Source of the DNA: Candidatus Rokuibacteriota bacterium
Lineage (GTDB): Bacteria > Methylomirabilota > Methylomirabilia > Rokubacteriales > CSP1-6
DNA length: 64,000 nucleotides
Direction: 5' to 3'
Assembly (NCBI GenBank): GCA_003220225.1
Contig: QHRU01000031.1
Coordinates: 62,001-126,000, forward strand
This document shows, one piece after another, positions 8,616 through 17,482 of this stretch; within the stretch, counting starts at the first letter, position 1; every line of letters begins with the position of its first letter. Under the pieces are notes generated by a model. That model did no database searches. It saw only the letters and a list, made by a program, of their open reading frames with translations, and was not told where the DNA came from. Made by a program: the position numbers and the translations under genes.

Positions 8616-9437
8616 TCACGCCTGCATGAAGGCGTTCCAGTCCGGCGTGGCGATGGCGCGATCGAGGTAGCCGAAGCTGCCTTTGTCCTTCACCTCGCGC
8701 GCGGCGTCGAGCATCCCGGTCATGGCGGCGCGATAGAGCGACGTCGCCAGGCTGATGCGCCGCACGCCGGCGGCCTCGAGCTCGGCCACCGTGAACGACT
8801 TGCCCTTGATGCCGGCCATGAAGTTGAAGGGCTTGCCGAGGGCGCCGCACACCGCGCGCACGGCCGCGAGATCGGGCAGCCCCGGCGCCATGAGCACGTC
8901 CGCCCCCGCGTTCTCGAACGCCTGCAACCGCTTGATCGCGTCGTCGAGATTCGTGTTGCCGCGCAGGAAGCCCTCCGCGCGCGCCGTCAGCGTGAAGGGA
9001 AACGGCAGCGCGCGCGCGGCCTGCACCGCCGCCGCCACGCGCTCGACGGCGTGGGCGATGTCGTAGAGCGGCGTGGCCTTGTCGCCGGTCGCGTCCTCGA
9101 TCGAGCCGCCGACCAGCCCGACGCCGGCGGCGAGACGGATGGTCTCCGCCGCCGCCTCCGGCGCGTCGCCGAAGCCCTTCTCCAGATCGGCGGAGACGGG
9201 AAGATCGGTCGCGGCCGCGATGGCTCCGCAATGCGCGAGCGCCTCGTCGCGCGTCACGGCGCCGTCGCGCCGGCCGAGCACGCCCGCTTGCGCGCCGCTG
9301 GAGGTCGCCAGCGCCGGGAACCCGAGCGCGGCGAGGGCGCGCGCCGAGCCGGCGTCCCACGCGTTCGCGATCACGAACGCGCGCGGGCCTCGGTGCAGGG
9401 CGCGGAGGGTCGCGGCCTTGTCGCTCTGACTGGGCAT
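8616..9437 (-). CDS. Isocitrate lyase/phosphoenolpyruvate mutase family protein
   Basis: 273-residue TIM-barrel enzyme of the PEPM/ICL superfamily. NAWDAGSARALAALGFPALATSS at the N-terminus, DLPVSADLEKGFGD (metal-binding acidic strand) and GGSIEDATG are the standard signatures. The lyase-loop KKCGH motif of true isocitrate lyases is absent, so it is one of the many short paralogues that cleave or rearrange 2-hydroxy or 2-oxo acid C-C or P-C bonds. It lies between gamma-glutamyltransferase and CoA-transferase genes in the same operon. No phosphonopyruvate decarboxylase is near, which argues against phosphonate synthesis. Confidence 0.88.
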   Translation of the reverse strand: MPSQSDKAATLRALHRGPRAFVIANAWDAGSARALAALGFPALATSSGAQAGVLGRRDGAVTRDEALAHCGAIAAATDLPVSADLEKGFGDAPEAAAETIRLAAGVGLVGGSIEDATGDKATPLYDIAHAVERVAAAVQAARALPFPFTLTARAEGFLRGNTNLDDAIKRLQAFENAGADVLMAPGLPDLAAVRAVCGALGKPFNFMAGIKGKSFTVAELEAAGVRRISLATSLYRAAMTGMLDAAREVKDKGSFGYLDRAIATPDWNAFMQA

Positions 9438-9446
9438 GGTTCTCTC

Positions 9447-11201
9447 CTAGAAAGCCAGCGCGTAGGTCGGACGGCGCGGGTCGGCGCCGGCCGACAACAC
9501 ACCGGTCTCTGGATCTCGACGCGTGACGACCGCGCCGACCCCACACGCGCCGATCTCGGTCACCGTGTGGCCGAGGGCGCGCAGCTCGGCGCGCGTGCTC
9601 TCGGAAATGGCCGCCTCGACGTTGAGCTGGCCGGGCTTGTACACGCGCGGATAGAACGAGTTCACGAGCGTCTGCGTCGCGAAGCGCGGGGCCTCGACGG
9701 CCTGCTGCGGGTTCATGCCGAAGACGACCAGATTGAGGACGATCTGGAGGTCGGCCTGCGCCTGATCGTCGCCGCCCGGACAGCCGACGGTCATCACGGG
9801 CGCGCCGTTCTCGCAGATCAGATAGCTCACCAGGGTCGTGCGCGGCCGCTTGCCCGGCGCCAGCGCGTTCGGATGGCCGTCCTCGAGCACGAACATCTCG
9901 CTTCGCGTGCTCAGCGTGCAGCCCAGCTCGGGCGCGAACGCGGACTTCCGGAAGACGCCGCCGCTGGGCGTCAACGCGATCATGTTGCCGCGCCCGTCGA
10001 TCGCCGCGATGTGCGTCGTGCCGTCGGCCACGGCCGGCGCCGGGGCCGGCGTCACCGCCCTCCGTGGGGTGCCGGACGGCGGCGCCGCGAGCATCGCGCG
10101 GTCGGGCGCGATCAGCGACGCGCGCTCGGCGAGATACGCGGGCGCCAGGAGCTCGGTGAGCGGCACGGTCGGCACGTCGCCGTAGTACCGCTCGCGATCG
10201 GCGAGGGCGAGCTTCAGGCTCTCCGACACCACGTGGACGTAGCGGGCGGAGTTGTGGCCCATGGCCCTCAGATCCAGCGTCGCGAGCATGCCGAGCGCCT
10301 GCATCAGCACCGGCCCCTGCGTCCACGCCGCCTGGCCGAGGATCTCCCGGCCCGCGAACGTCGTGCGCAGCGGCGGCTCGACGCGCGCCCGGTAGCCGGC
10401 GAGGTCACTCGCGCGCAGCAGGCCGTTCCACTTCTCCGAGAAGGCGCCGATCATCGACGCGACGTCGCCGCGATAGAAGCGCTCGCGCGCGGCGGCGATG
10501 CCGGCCAGGCGATCGCCGCCGGCCTTCGCGTCGGCCTCCACGAGACGCCGGAGCGTGCCGGACAGCGCCGGCTGCACGAACAGCTCACCGACGCGCGGCG
10601 CGCGGCCGCCAGGATAGAAGACGCCGGCGCCGCCGGGCGGGTAGAGCGCGAACTGTGCGCGGGTCTCGGGGATCGCGAGCATGCGGTGCATGTACTCGTA
10701 CATCGGGAAGCCGCGCTCCGCGTACTGCAGCGCGGGGATCAGTACCTCGCTCACCGACTTCGTGCCGTACGTCTCGAGCAGCGTGAGATACGCGTCGACG
10801 GCGCCCGGCACCGTGAACGACAGGTGCGCGTCGGCGCCCGGCCCGGTCGGGATGCGCTCCAGGCCGCGCCGGCGAAAGACGTCGATGGTCGCGCGCGCCG
10901 GGGCCGTGCCCTGCCCGCTCACCGCGACGCTCTCGCGTCGTCGCGCGTCGTGGACCATCGCCACGCACTCGCCGCACAGCGTATAGGAGGCCGTCGGCTC
11001 CACCACGGCGGCGGCGAAACCGGCGGCCGCCGCCGCGTCGAAGGCGTTGCCGCCGGCGAGCAGCATGCGCATCCCCGCCATCGACACGAGCGGATGGCCG
11101 GCGGCCACCACGCCGTGCATGCCGGACACGACCGGGCGCGTCGTCGCCCGCTCGGCGGCATGATGCTCGATCTCGTGGACGCGCGGCAGCTGGTTGGTCA
11201 T
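9447..11201 (-). CDS. Gamma-glutamyltransferase family protein
   Basis: 584-residue Ntn-hydrolase precursor. Thr395 in ADGTTHIAAID is the expected autocleavage site and nucleophile; the large subunit holds GMHGVVAAGHPLVSMAGMRML and GNAFDAAAAAGF, and the small subunit ends in PRRPTYALAF. It cleaves gamma-glutamyl amides or transfers the glutamyl group; some relatives are acylases or autocleaving hydrolases of other amides. The start is the ATG at 11201. No clear export signal is visible in the first 25 residues, so a cytoplasmic location is likely. It is the first gene of the minus-strand operon ending at 5773. Confidence 0.92.
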   Translation of the reverse strand: MTNQLPRVHEIEHHAAERATTRPVVSGMHGVVAAGHPLVSMAGMRMLLAGGNAFDAAAAAGFAAAVVEPTASYTLCGECVAMVHDARRRESVAVSGQGTAPARATIDVFRRRGLERIPTGPGADAHLSFTVPGAVDAYLTLLETYGTKSVSEVLIPALQYAERGFPMYEYMHRMLAIPETRAQFALYPPGGAGVFYPGGRAPRVGELFVQPALSGTLRRLVEADAKAGGDRLAGIAAARERFYRGDVASMIGAFSEKWNGLLRASDLAGYRARVEPPLRTTFAGREILGQAAWTQGPVLMQALGMLATLDLRAMGHNSARYVHVVSESLKLALADRERYYGDVPTVPLTELLAPAYLAERASLIAPDRAMLAAPPSGTPRRAVTPAPAPAVADGTTHIAAIDGRGNMIALTPSGGVFRKSAFAPELGCTLSTRSEMFVLEDGHPNALAPGKRPRTTLVSYLICENGAPVMTVGCPGGDDQAQADLQIVLNLVVFGMNPQQAVEAPRFATQTLVNSFYPRVYKPGQLNVEAAISESTRAELRALGHTVTEIGACGVGAVVTRRDPETGVLSAGADPRRPTYALAF

Positions 11202-11318
11202 GGGGGCCTTTGTATCACACGCGGACCGACGCGGTCGCGCGGTGGCGGGTGCCCCGGACTGGGAAACGATTTTCCTACGTAGACGGCGGAGCCGGGAGGC
11301 CGTAAGGTTATCGCGGTG

Positions 11319-11729
11319 ATGCGCCCAATCGACCTGCCGGATCTCTCCGGCCTCACGCTGATCGTTGCCGAGGACACCGACGACTCGCTCGACGTCCTGT
11401 CGACGTTCCTCAGGGCCTGCGGTGCGCGCGTGATGGCAGCGCGAAACGGCCTCGAAGCGCTGGCGCACCTCGAGGCGACCCCGTGGGTCGACGCGATCGT
11501 CACCGACCTCGCCATGCCGCACATGGATGGCGTCGAGCTGCTTCGCACGCTCAGAGGTCATGCGGGGGGCGGATCGTTGCCCGCGATCGCCCTCACCGGG
11601 TTCTCGGAGCAGTATATGGATACGACGGGCGCGGGCTTCGACGCGGTCCTGATCAAGCCGGTCGACCTCGATAAGCTCTGCGGCACCATCAAGGCGCTGG
11701 TGCCGACGTCGTCCGAGTCCCACGGCTGA
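11319..11729 (+). CDS. Stand-alone response-regulator receiver (CheY-like) protein
   Basis: 136 residues consisting of one receiver domain. VAEDTDD gives the acidic pocket, DAIVTDLAMPHMDGVELLR contains the phosphorylatable aspartate, ALTG the conserved Thr, and LIKPVD the conserved Lys. No output domain or adjacent histidine kinase is present. ATG 11319 follows an in-frame GTG at 11316; either may be used, with GGGAGG about 20 nt upstream. The domain would act by protein-protein interaction or phosphate relay. It is flanked by unrelated metabolic genes on the other strand. Confidence 0.9.
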   Translation: MRPIDLPDLSGLTLIVAEDTDDSLDVLSTFLRACGARVMAARNGLEALAHLEATPWVDAIVTDLAMPHMDGVELLRTLRGHAGGGSLPAIALTGFSEQYMDTTGAGFDAVLIKPVDLDKLCGTIKALVPTSSESHG

Positions 11730-11732
11730 GGC

Positions 11733-12143
11733 TCAGGCGAGCAGTCCGCTGGCGCTCCCCACCGCCGTCTTCTGTCGGTGCTGGTTCTCGCACCACACCT
11801 CGACCACGACACGCGTCCCATCCTTCTCGGGCCGCACCTCTTTCACGACGCCGCGAACGGTGAGGCGATCGCCGGCGTAGACCGGCTTGACGAAGGCGAC
11901 GGCCATCGTGCCACCCTTGATGAAGCCGGCGCCGAGAAGCCGCGTCATCATCTCCGAGACGTATGCCGTCGACATCATCCCCTGCGCCAGCGTGGTCCGG
12001 AAGCCTTTCTGGCGCGCCCAGGCTTCGTCGGTGTGAATCGAGCGCGTCCGCACGCCGGAATACGCGTCGATGTGCCGCTGTGTCAGGTCTTTCTCCAGGG
12101 GTGGGAGCTCCTGGCCGACGGCGATGTCGTGAGCGATGGCCAT
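11733..12143 (-). CDS. MaoC family hotdog dehydratase-like protein
   Basis: 136 residues with the MaoC hotdog fold: VGQELPPLEKDLTQRHIDAYSGV at the N-terminus and RSIHTDEAWARQKGFRTTLAQGM, the active-site helix region with Asp/His as in (R)-specific enoyl-CoA hydratases. It lies 10 nt behind the second hotdog gene (12154-12576), with which it probably forms a heterodimer, as is usual for paired short MaoC genes. Expected reaction: reversible hydration of an enoyl-CoA or related thioester. Confidence 0.88.
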   Translation of the reverse strand: MAIAHDIAVGQELPPLEKDLTQRHIDAYSGVRTRSIHTDEAWARQKGFRTTLAQGMMSTAYVSEMMTRLLGAGFIKGGTMAVAFVKPVYAGDRLTVRGVVKEVRPEKDGTRVVVEVWCENQHRQKTAVGSASGLLA

Positions 12144-12153
12144 GGTCCGCCGC

Positions 12154-12576
12154 CTAGGCCGGGATCAGCATCTGCGTGAATTGGCCGCGGACGAGCGTCG
12201 TGCCGGCGTCGTCCTCGGTGACGAACTCCGTCACCATGTACTGCTTGCCGCGCCGCTCGTACTTGTCGACCACCCGGCCGCGGGAGCGAACGCGCATGCC
12301 CGCCCGGATCGGCTCGAGAAATTCGAATTGCATCTTCGCGTGGAGCCCGGCGTGCACGACATACCGGCTGTGGCGCAAGCGCAAGGCTTGATTGGCAACC
12401 AGCGTGGGATGAGCCACCGGGCCGCCGAACGGCGACGGCCCGAAGAACCAGGGGTGATGATCGTCGACCGCGAAGGCGTAGGTGTCGACGTCTTCCGGGG
12501 TGACGAGGTACGCGTCGGAGACGAATTCCTCCCCGACGGTCAGCGCCTCGTACGTCAACGGCTTGAACTCGGTCAT
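12154..12576 (-). CDS. MaoC-like/FAS1-type dehydratase partner protein
   Basis: 140 residues, hotdog fold of the FAS1-type dehydratase/MaoC-like N-terminal group. PSPFGGPVAHPTLVANQALRL and the FLEPIRAGMRVRSRGRVVDKYERRGKQYM strand are characteristic. It precedes the other MaoC gene by 10 nt on the same strand, and the pair resembles the split two-subunit enoyl-CoA hydratases. By itself it probably lacks the complete active site and supplies the substrate-binding half. The start is the ATG at 12576. Confidence 0.85.
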   Translation of the reverse strand: MTEFKPLTYEALTVGEEFVSDAYLVTPEDVDTYAFAVDDHHPWFFGPSPFGGPVAHPTLVANQALRLRHSRYVVHAGLHAKMQFEFLEPIRAGMRVRSRGRVVDKYERRGKQYMVTEFVTEDDAGTTLVRGQFTQMLIPA

Positions 12577-12579
12577 GGC

Positions 12580-12735
12580 TCAGCGGCAATAGTCGCACAG
12601 GCCGGCATGAAACACGCCGCCGCCATTCACACACCTCTCCTCGTCCGTGGGCAGCTGCCCGAGCCGTAGAGGACCGGCGCAGCCGCCCAGCACGCCGCAC
12701 ACCAGCAGGCACGCGAGAACCGTCACGGAGCTCAT
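12580..12735 (-). CDS. Small lipoprotein, 51 residues
   Basis: A short reading frame just upstream of the MaoC-like pair. The first 20 residues form a hydrophobic leader ending in the lipobox VLGGC, so Cys19 should be lipidated. The mature part is only about 33 residues, with a C-terminal Cys pair (CVNGG...LCDYC) that could hold a disulfide or metal. This VNGG/C-x2-C pattern occurs in small DUF-type bacterial lipoproteins. The stop is 3 nt before the next gene. Function unknown. Confidence 0.6.
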   Translation of the reverse strand: MSSVTVLACLLVCGVLGGCAGPLRLGQLPTDEERCVNGGGVFHAGLCDYCR

Positions 12736-12807
12736 GCCCCCGACTATACTTGCCCCTGCGCGACAGTGCGCGGTGATTCTCCTTACGTTCGATCTCGGAG
12801 GTGCGCG

Positions 12808-14088
12808 ATGAACCTCAGCCGACGCGCGTTCGTTCGGACCACGGGACACGCCGCCGCCGGCCTCGCCGGAATCCTGGCCACGGGGCGCCCGCCGGCCGGC
12901 TGGGCGGCCAGAGAGATCAGCCTGCTGACCGCCGTGAACTACGCGCCCGCGTCGGACGTGAAGCTCGCCGAGCTCGGCAAGCGCTTCACCAAGGCGACCG
13001 GCGTGAGCGTGCGCACCGACCACATTCAGAGCGTGCAGATGTCCGCCAAGCTGGCGGCCGAGCTCATGTCGAAAGGTGGTCACGACATCGTGAGTCTCGA
13101 GATGCACTACCCGTGGCTCTTTCAGGCGGGGCTCGCCGACGTCTCCGACATCGCGAACGACCTCGCGAGCAAGCACGGCGACTGGTATCCGTTCGCCAAA
13201 GAGCACGCGTACGTCAAGGGCCAGTGGCTGGGTGTCCCCTACCTCTACATCTCCTTCCCGGGCAGCCATCGCATCGATCTCTTCGAGAAGGTCGGCGAGA
13301 AGGCACCCGACACCTGGGAGGATCTGCTTCGGGCCGGACGGAAGCTGAAGAAGCTCGGTCACCCGGTCGGCTTCGCCATCAGTCAGACGACGGACTCCGT
13401 CACCACCCTGTACTCGATCCTCTGGTCCTATGGCGCGAAGGACGTGGCGGCCGACGGCCGCACGATCGCGATCAGGTCGAAGGAGACGGAGGCGGTCATC
13501 GACTACGTCCGCGCCCTGTACACGGACGCCATGGACCCGGTCGTGCTCTCGTGGGACAACGCGTCGAACAATCAGTGGCTGAACTCGGGAGCGGGCTCGT
13601 GGATCCACAATCCGATCAGCCACTACGTCGTCGCGAAGGAGAAGAAGATGCCGGTCGCCGACCAGACCGGCTTCCACTTGTCGCCGGCGGGGCCGGCCGG
13701 ACGTCACACCGTCGGCGTGCCGCGAAGCCTCGGCGTCTGGAAGTTCAGCAAGAACGTCGACGCCGCCCGCGAGTTCCTTCGCTGGTTCTTCGAGCCGGCG
13801 CAGTATCACGAGTGGATCATGTCGGGCGACAACTACAATCATCCCGTGTGGCGCGACATGGAGAACCATCCGGTATGGAACCTGGACCCGAAGTACAAGC
13901 CGCTCAAGGCGCTCGCGCAGTACTCGCACCTCTACGGCTGGCCGGCGCCGCCGGACGAGCGCATCCAGATGATCACGAACAGCTACATCATTCCCAACAT
14001 GTTCGCGAAGGTCGTCACCAATGCGGCGAGCCCGAAGGACGCGATGCTGTGGGCGGAGACCGAAATCCGACGCGTGCTGCAGACGTAG
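12808..14088 (+). CDS. Extracellular solute-binding protein (family 1), Tat-exported
   Basis: 426 residues. The N-terminus MNLSRRAFVRTTGHAAAGLAG is a twin-arginine signal, and ATG 12808 is preceded by CGGAGG at 12797-12802, which decides the start over the in-frame ATG at 12766. The mature part has the family 1 architecture: SLLTAVNYAPASDVKLAELGKRF, a VPYLYISFPG hinge strand, and EFLRWFFEPAQYHEWI near the end. The ligand is probably a carbohydrate or polyol. No permease or ATPase gene is adjacent, so it is an orphan binding protein. Confidence 0.88.
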   Translation: MNLSRRAFVRTTGHAAAGLAGILATGRPPAGWAAREISLLTAVNYAPASDVKLAELGKRFTKATGVSVRTDHIQSVQMSAKLAAELMSKGGHDIVSLEMHYPWLFQAGLADVSDIANDLASKHGDWYPFAKEHAYVKGQWLGVPYLYISFPGSHRIDLFEKVGEKAPDTWEDLLRAGRKLKKLGHPVGFAISQTTDSVTTLYSILWSYGAKDVAADGRTIAIRSKETEAVIDYVRALYTDAMDPVVLSWDNASNNQWLNSGAGSWIHNPISHYVVAKEKKMPVADQTGFHLSPAGPAGRHTVGVPRSLGVWKFSKNVDAAREFLRWFFEPAQYHEWIMSGDNYNHPVWRDMENHPVWNLDPKYKPLKALAQYSHLYGWPAPPDERIQMITNSYIIPNMFAKVVTNAASPKDAMLWAETEIRRVLQT

Positions 14089-14091
14089 CCG

Positions 14092-14391
14092 TCAGGGCGG
14101 CAGGACGATCGTCGGCTCGTCCGCCCGCGCACGATAGAGCAGCGCCGTCCGGCCCAGGACCTGCGCGAGCTCCGCGTTCGTCCGCCCGGCCAGCTCGTCG
14201 GCGATGTCGTGACGGCTCCGGGGCGCGTTCTCGCCCATCCGCACCTTGATCAGCTCGTGCGCCGTGAGCTGTGCGTCGGCCTGGCCTACGACCGCGTCGG
14301 TCACGCCGTCGTGGCCGACGTGCAGCGTCGCGGCCAGGCGCTGTCCCAGCGCGCGGAGGTAGCGCCGCTGGTTGCCGGTCAGTCGGCTCAA
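14092..14391 (-). CDS. yhbY: YhbY/CRM-domain RNA-binding protein
   Basis: 99 residues covering one CRM domain. The hallmarks are LTGNQRRYLRALGQRLAATLHVGHDGVTDAVV, the AHELIKVRMG strand and a central helix, as in E. coli YhbY, which associates with pre-50S ribosomes. The GxxG loop is slightly altered (VGHDG). The likely start is TTG 14391, since no in-frame ATG fits the family N-terminus. It converges 3 nt from the binding-protein gene. A role in ribosome assembly is known for the family. Confidence 0.85.
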   Translation of the reverse strand: MSRLTGNQRRYLRALGQRLAATLHVGHDGVTDAVVGQADAQLTAHELIKVRMGENAPRSRHDIADELAGRTNAELAQVLGRTALLYRARADEPTIVLPP

Positions 14392-14445
14392 GGCTCGCGC
14401 CGCCTCACGCGTGAGACACTACCACTCCGCGCCAAGGAGAATCCC

Positions 14446-15210
14446 ATGGGCCGCGTACAGGATCAGGTGGCGGTGGTGACCGGAGCGGCCAGCGGGCTCG
14501 GTCGCGCGATCGCGCTGCGCCTCGCCGAGGAGGGCGCGCGCATGGCGCTGGGCGACATCGACACATCCGGCCTGGACCGGACGGTGAGCGACATCACCGC
14601 CGCGGGCGGCCAGGCGTTCGGCGTGGTCGGTGACCTCACCGACGAGGCGCCGGCGGCCCGCCTCGTCGCCGACGCGGTGGCACGCCACGGCCGGCTCGAC
14701 ATCCTCGTCAACAACGTCGGCGGCAGCCGCAACGCGAAGATCTGGGAGATGGCGCTGGAGGACTGGGACTTCACCATCCGCCTGAATCTGCGCGGCACGT
14801 TCCTCTGCACGCGGGCCGCGGTCCCGCACATGATGAAGCAGCGCTCCGGCCGCATCGTCTGCCTCTCCTCGGGCGCGCGCGAGGGCACGCCGTGGACCGC
14901 GTACTACCAGGGCGGCTCCGCGTACTCGGCCGCCAAGGCCGGCGTCCACGGCTTCATCCGCGACGTGGCCCTCGAGCTCGCCGAGTACGGCATCAACGTC
15001 AACGCGGTGGCGCCGGGGCCGATCGACGCGGATCGCACGGGCCCGGCCCTGCGCCGACTCAACGAGACGGTGGAGTACAGCCCGAACCACATGACGCCGC
15101 TGCGTCGCCTGGGGCAGCCGATCGAGATCGCCAACGCCGTGCTCTTCCTGGCCTCCGCCGAGGCGAGCTACATCACCGGCGTCACGCTGCAGGCGACCGG
15201 GGGCCGCTGA
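14446..15210 (+). CDS. Short-chain dehydrogenase/reductase (SDR)
   Basis: 254-residue classical SDR. TGAASGLGRA (12-21) is the NAD(P)-binding glycine motif, NNVGG (89-93) replaces NNAG, and the catalytic Ser141, Tyr160 and Lys164 (YSAAK) are all present. D37 in GDID suggests NAD rather than NADP. ATG 14446 has AAGGAGA six nt upstream and is preferred to upstream in-frame starts. The stop is followed 1 nt later by an amidohydrolase gene, so the two are co-transcribed. Substrate unknown. Confidence 0.93.
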   Translation: MGRVQDQVAVVTGAASGLGRAIALRLAEEGARMALGDIDTSGLDRTVSDITAAGGQAFGVVGDLTDEAPAARLVADAVARHGRLDILVNNVGGSRNAKIWEMALEDWDFTIRLNLRGTFLCTRAAVPHMMKQRSGRIVCLSSGAREGTPWTAYYQGGSAYSAAKAGVHGFIRDVALELAEYGINVNAVAPGPIDADRTGPALRRLNETVEYSPNHMTPLRRLGQPIEIANAVLFLASAEASYITGVTLQATGGR

Positions 15211-15211
15211 G

Positions 15212-16507
15212 ATGACCCGTGTCCTGACCGGCGCCACCCTGATCGACGGCACCGGCGCCATCCCGGTGTCGGACGCCGCGCTGGTCATCGACGGCGAGCG
15301 CATCATCGCCGCCGGCCCGCGCACGGGCCTGACGTGGCCGCCGGACGCCGACGTCGTCGACGTGAGCGGCCGCACCGTGATCCCCGGGCTGATCGATGCT
15401 CACGATCACATGGCGTCGCACGGCTACGCGCTCGCGACGCGCTGGGGACTGGACGAGCCGGCCAGCACCGCCCACCTGCGCACCGCGCGCGTGCTCGCCG
15501 AGACGCTCGCCATGGGGTACACGACCGTCCGCGACGCCGGCGGCCTCGACGCGGGATTCAAGGTCGCCATCGAGCACGGGCTGATCGCGGGGCCCCGCCT
15601 GGTGCTCGGCATCCAGATCATCTCGCCGACGGGCGGTATCGGCGATCGGGTGAGCCCGTCGGGCCACGAGTGTTGCGCCGCGTACGATCCGCTGCTGCCC
15701 AGGAGCGTGGGCAACGGGCCCGACGAGGTGCGCGACGTCGTGCGCACGATCGTGCGGGCCGGGGCGGACGTGATCAAGACCGCCACCACCGGCGGCGCGA
15801 GCTCGCGTGCCGGCCACGGACCGCGGGACGCGGCCTTCTCCCTCGAGGAGATGCAGGCGCTGGTGGCGGAGTCGCACGCGCTCGGACGACGCGTGATGTG
15901 CCACGCCCTCGGCGGCCCCGGCCTGCGGACCGCCCTCGCGGCCGGCGTCGACTCGATCGAGCACGGCTGTTACCTGGACGAGGAGCCCGAGCTGATGGCC
16001 AAGATGGCCGCGCAGGGCACCTTCTTCGTGCCGACGCTGACCGTGTACGTGTACCATCGCGAAAGCGTCGCGCCCCACGTGCGAGCGCGCGCGATCGACC
16101 TCCACCCGCACCACCTCGCGAGCATCCGGCGCGCGCTCGAGCTCGGCGTGCCGATCGCCGCCGGCACCGACGCCGGCGGCCACGGGCATCCAAAGAACGC
16201 GTTGGAGCTCAGATACCTCGTGGAGGCGGGCCTCACGCCGATGCAGGCGCTGCGGGCGGCCACGCAGTGGGCGGCCCGGTGTCTCGGCCTCGAGCGTGAG
16301 CTCGGGACGCTCGAGAAGGGCCGGCTGGCCGACGTGGTGGTGGTGAACGGCAACCCGCTCGACGACGTGAGGGTGCTCCTCGATCCGGGGCGCATCGAGC
16401 TCGTGCTCAAGGGCGGCGCGGTCTGCGCCGACCGCCGGCCGAGCGGTGCTCGAACTGGCAAGGAACTGACCGCTGGTCGGATCGTGTCCGCGTTCGATCC
16501 AGCGTGA
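15212..16507 (+). CDS. Amidohydrolase family protein (prolidase/imidazolonepropionase-like)
   Basis: 431 residues. The small beta-sandwich at the N-terminus (VLTGATLIDGTG, VIDGERIIAAG) leads into VIPGLIDAHDHM, where HDH replaces the usual HxH metal ligands. MCHALGGPGLRTAL and EHGCYLD follow, and GTDAGGHGH contains the final metal aspartate. The C-terminus returns to the sandwich (GRLADVVVVNGNPLDD). This order matches the metal-dependent cyclic amidase/dipeptidase branch. The gene is co-transcribed with the upstream SDR (1-nt spacing). It is cytoplasmic, with no signal peptide. Confidence 0.9.
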   Translation: MTRVLTGATLIDGTGAIPVSDAALVIDGERIIAAGPRTGLTWPPDADVVDVSGRTVIPGLIDAHDHMASHGYALATRWGLDEPASTAHLRTARVLAETLAMGYTTVRDAGGLDAGFKVAIEHGLIAGPRLVLGIQIISPTGGIGDRVSPSGHECCAAYDPLLPRSVGNGPDEVRDVVRTIVRAGADVIKTATTGGASSRAGHGPRDAAFSLEEMQALVAESHALGRRVMCHALGGPGLRTALAAGVDSIEHGCYLDEEPELMAKMAAQGTFFVPTLTVYVYHRESVAPHVRARAIDLHPHHLASIRRALELGVPIAAGTDAGGHGHPKNALELRYLVEAGLTPMQALRAATQWAARCLGLERELGTLEKGRLADVVVVNGNPLDDVRVLLDPGRIELVLKGGAVCADRRPSGARTGKELTAGRIVSAFDPA

Positions 16508-16600
16508 CGCGCCGTCGAAGCGTCAAGTGTCGTGAGGCTTTAGACGCGCGGCCCCCTCTCGGCACGCTGGATGCCTCTGTCTCTCGTGCGGGAGGGCACC

Positions 16601-17482
16601 GTGAGCGACTTCAGCCGAGAGCCCAAGGTCGTCAGCCATTTCAGCCGGGGACCGGAGCCACCGCGCCACCCGAGCGGGGGGCCCGTCGTGACGGCGCACG
16701 CAAGCCCCGCGCACACGACCGCGACCCCGGCGAACGGCGCGGAGTCTCCGAGCGCGCGCCGATTCGGCGAGATCCTGGTCGACGAGAAGTACATCACCGC
16801 GGCGCAGCTCGAGGCCGCGTTGCGGCTTCAGGCGGTGTCCCCGACCTACGTGCCGATCGGGCAGGTGCTGCTGGCCAACAAGCTGATCACCCGCAGGCAG
16901 CTCAACGCCCTGCTCCAGCACCACAAGCGACGCTCCCGCCTCGGTGAGATTCTGGTCAAGGCCGGCCGGATCAGCGCGGAGCAATTGCACGAGGCCCTCG
17001 CCTTCCAGCGGCGGACGCCGATGCCGATCGGGCAGGCGCTCATCAAGCTGCGCCACGTGAACGAAACGGTGATGCGGGACGCGTTGTGCACGCAGCTGCA
17101 CATCAACTTCTTCGACCTGGATCCGATCTCGATCGACCAGGCGCTCACCTGCTTGATCTCGCAGCGGTTCGCGACCCGGCACCTCGTCATCCCGTTGTTC
17201 CGCGTCGACGACGTCCTCGTGGTCGCGATGGACGATCCCTCGCAGGTGGAGGTGATCGAGCATCTCCAGGCCGGCCTCGGACTCCACATCGAGACCGTGA
17301 CGGCGACGACCAAAAAGCTGAAGGCGGCGATGGCGCGTCTCTACGGCCCGCCCGTTGCGCCCGACGTCAACGTCTTCCGTCGCGCCAACATCCTGGTGGG
17401 CCCGGTCCGCGACCACCTGGTGGCCGACCTCGTCGCCAAGGGTCTCCGGGGCGTCGCTGTCGTTCCGCCCGGCTGGCAATAG
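16601..17482 (+). CDS. Stand-alone MshEN/GspE N-terminal domain protein (putative c-di-GMP receptor)
   Basis: 293 residues from GTG 16601, chosen because GGAGGG lies at 16591-16596; an in-frame ATG at 16571 has no ribosome-binding site. After a 50-residue Pro/Ser-rich lead, four half-motifs of MshEN type follow: RFGEILVDEKYITAAQLEAA, IGQVLLANKLITRRQL, RLGEILVKAGRISAEQLHEA (a near-perfect match) and IGQALIKLRHVNETVMRDAL. A GspE-N-like alpha/beta domain (VIPLFRVDDVLVVAMDDP) comes next. The protein ends before any Walker ATPase domain. MshEN repeats in MshE bind cyclic di-GMP. Its place near a c-di-GMP riboswitch is suggestive. Confidence 0.85.
   Translation: MSDFSREPKVVSHFSRGPEPPRHPSGGPVVTAHASPAHTTATPANGAESPSARRFGEILVDEKYITAAQLEAALRLQAVSPTYVPIGQVLLANKLITRRQLNALLQHHKRRSRLGEILVKAGRISAEQLHEALAFQRRTPMPIGQALIKLRHVNETVMRDALCTQLHINFFDLDPISIDQALTCLISQRFATRHLVIPLFRVDDVLVVAMDDPSQVEVIEHLQAGLGLHIETVTATTKKLKAAMARLYGPPVAPDVNVFRRANILVGPVRDHLVADLVAKGLRGVAVVPPGWQ

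Noticed and set aside
8616-9437. Phosphonate biosynthesis suggested by a PEP-mutase-family gene
   Set aside because: No phosphonopyruvate decarboxylase, no EDKxxxxNS-type mutase motif, and the neighbours are CoA transferase and gamma-glutamyltransferase, which fit a carbon-carbon lyase paralogue better.
8502-11282. Very long open frame (926 codons) on the plus strand
   Set aside because: It runs antisense to the CoA-transferase, PEP-mutase-like and gamma-glutamyltransferase genes, is Arg/His/Ala-rich with no domain, and exists because high third-position GC removes stop codons.
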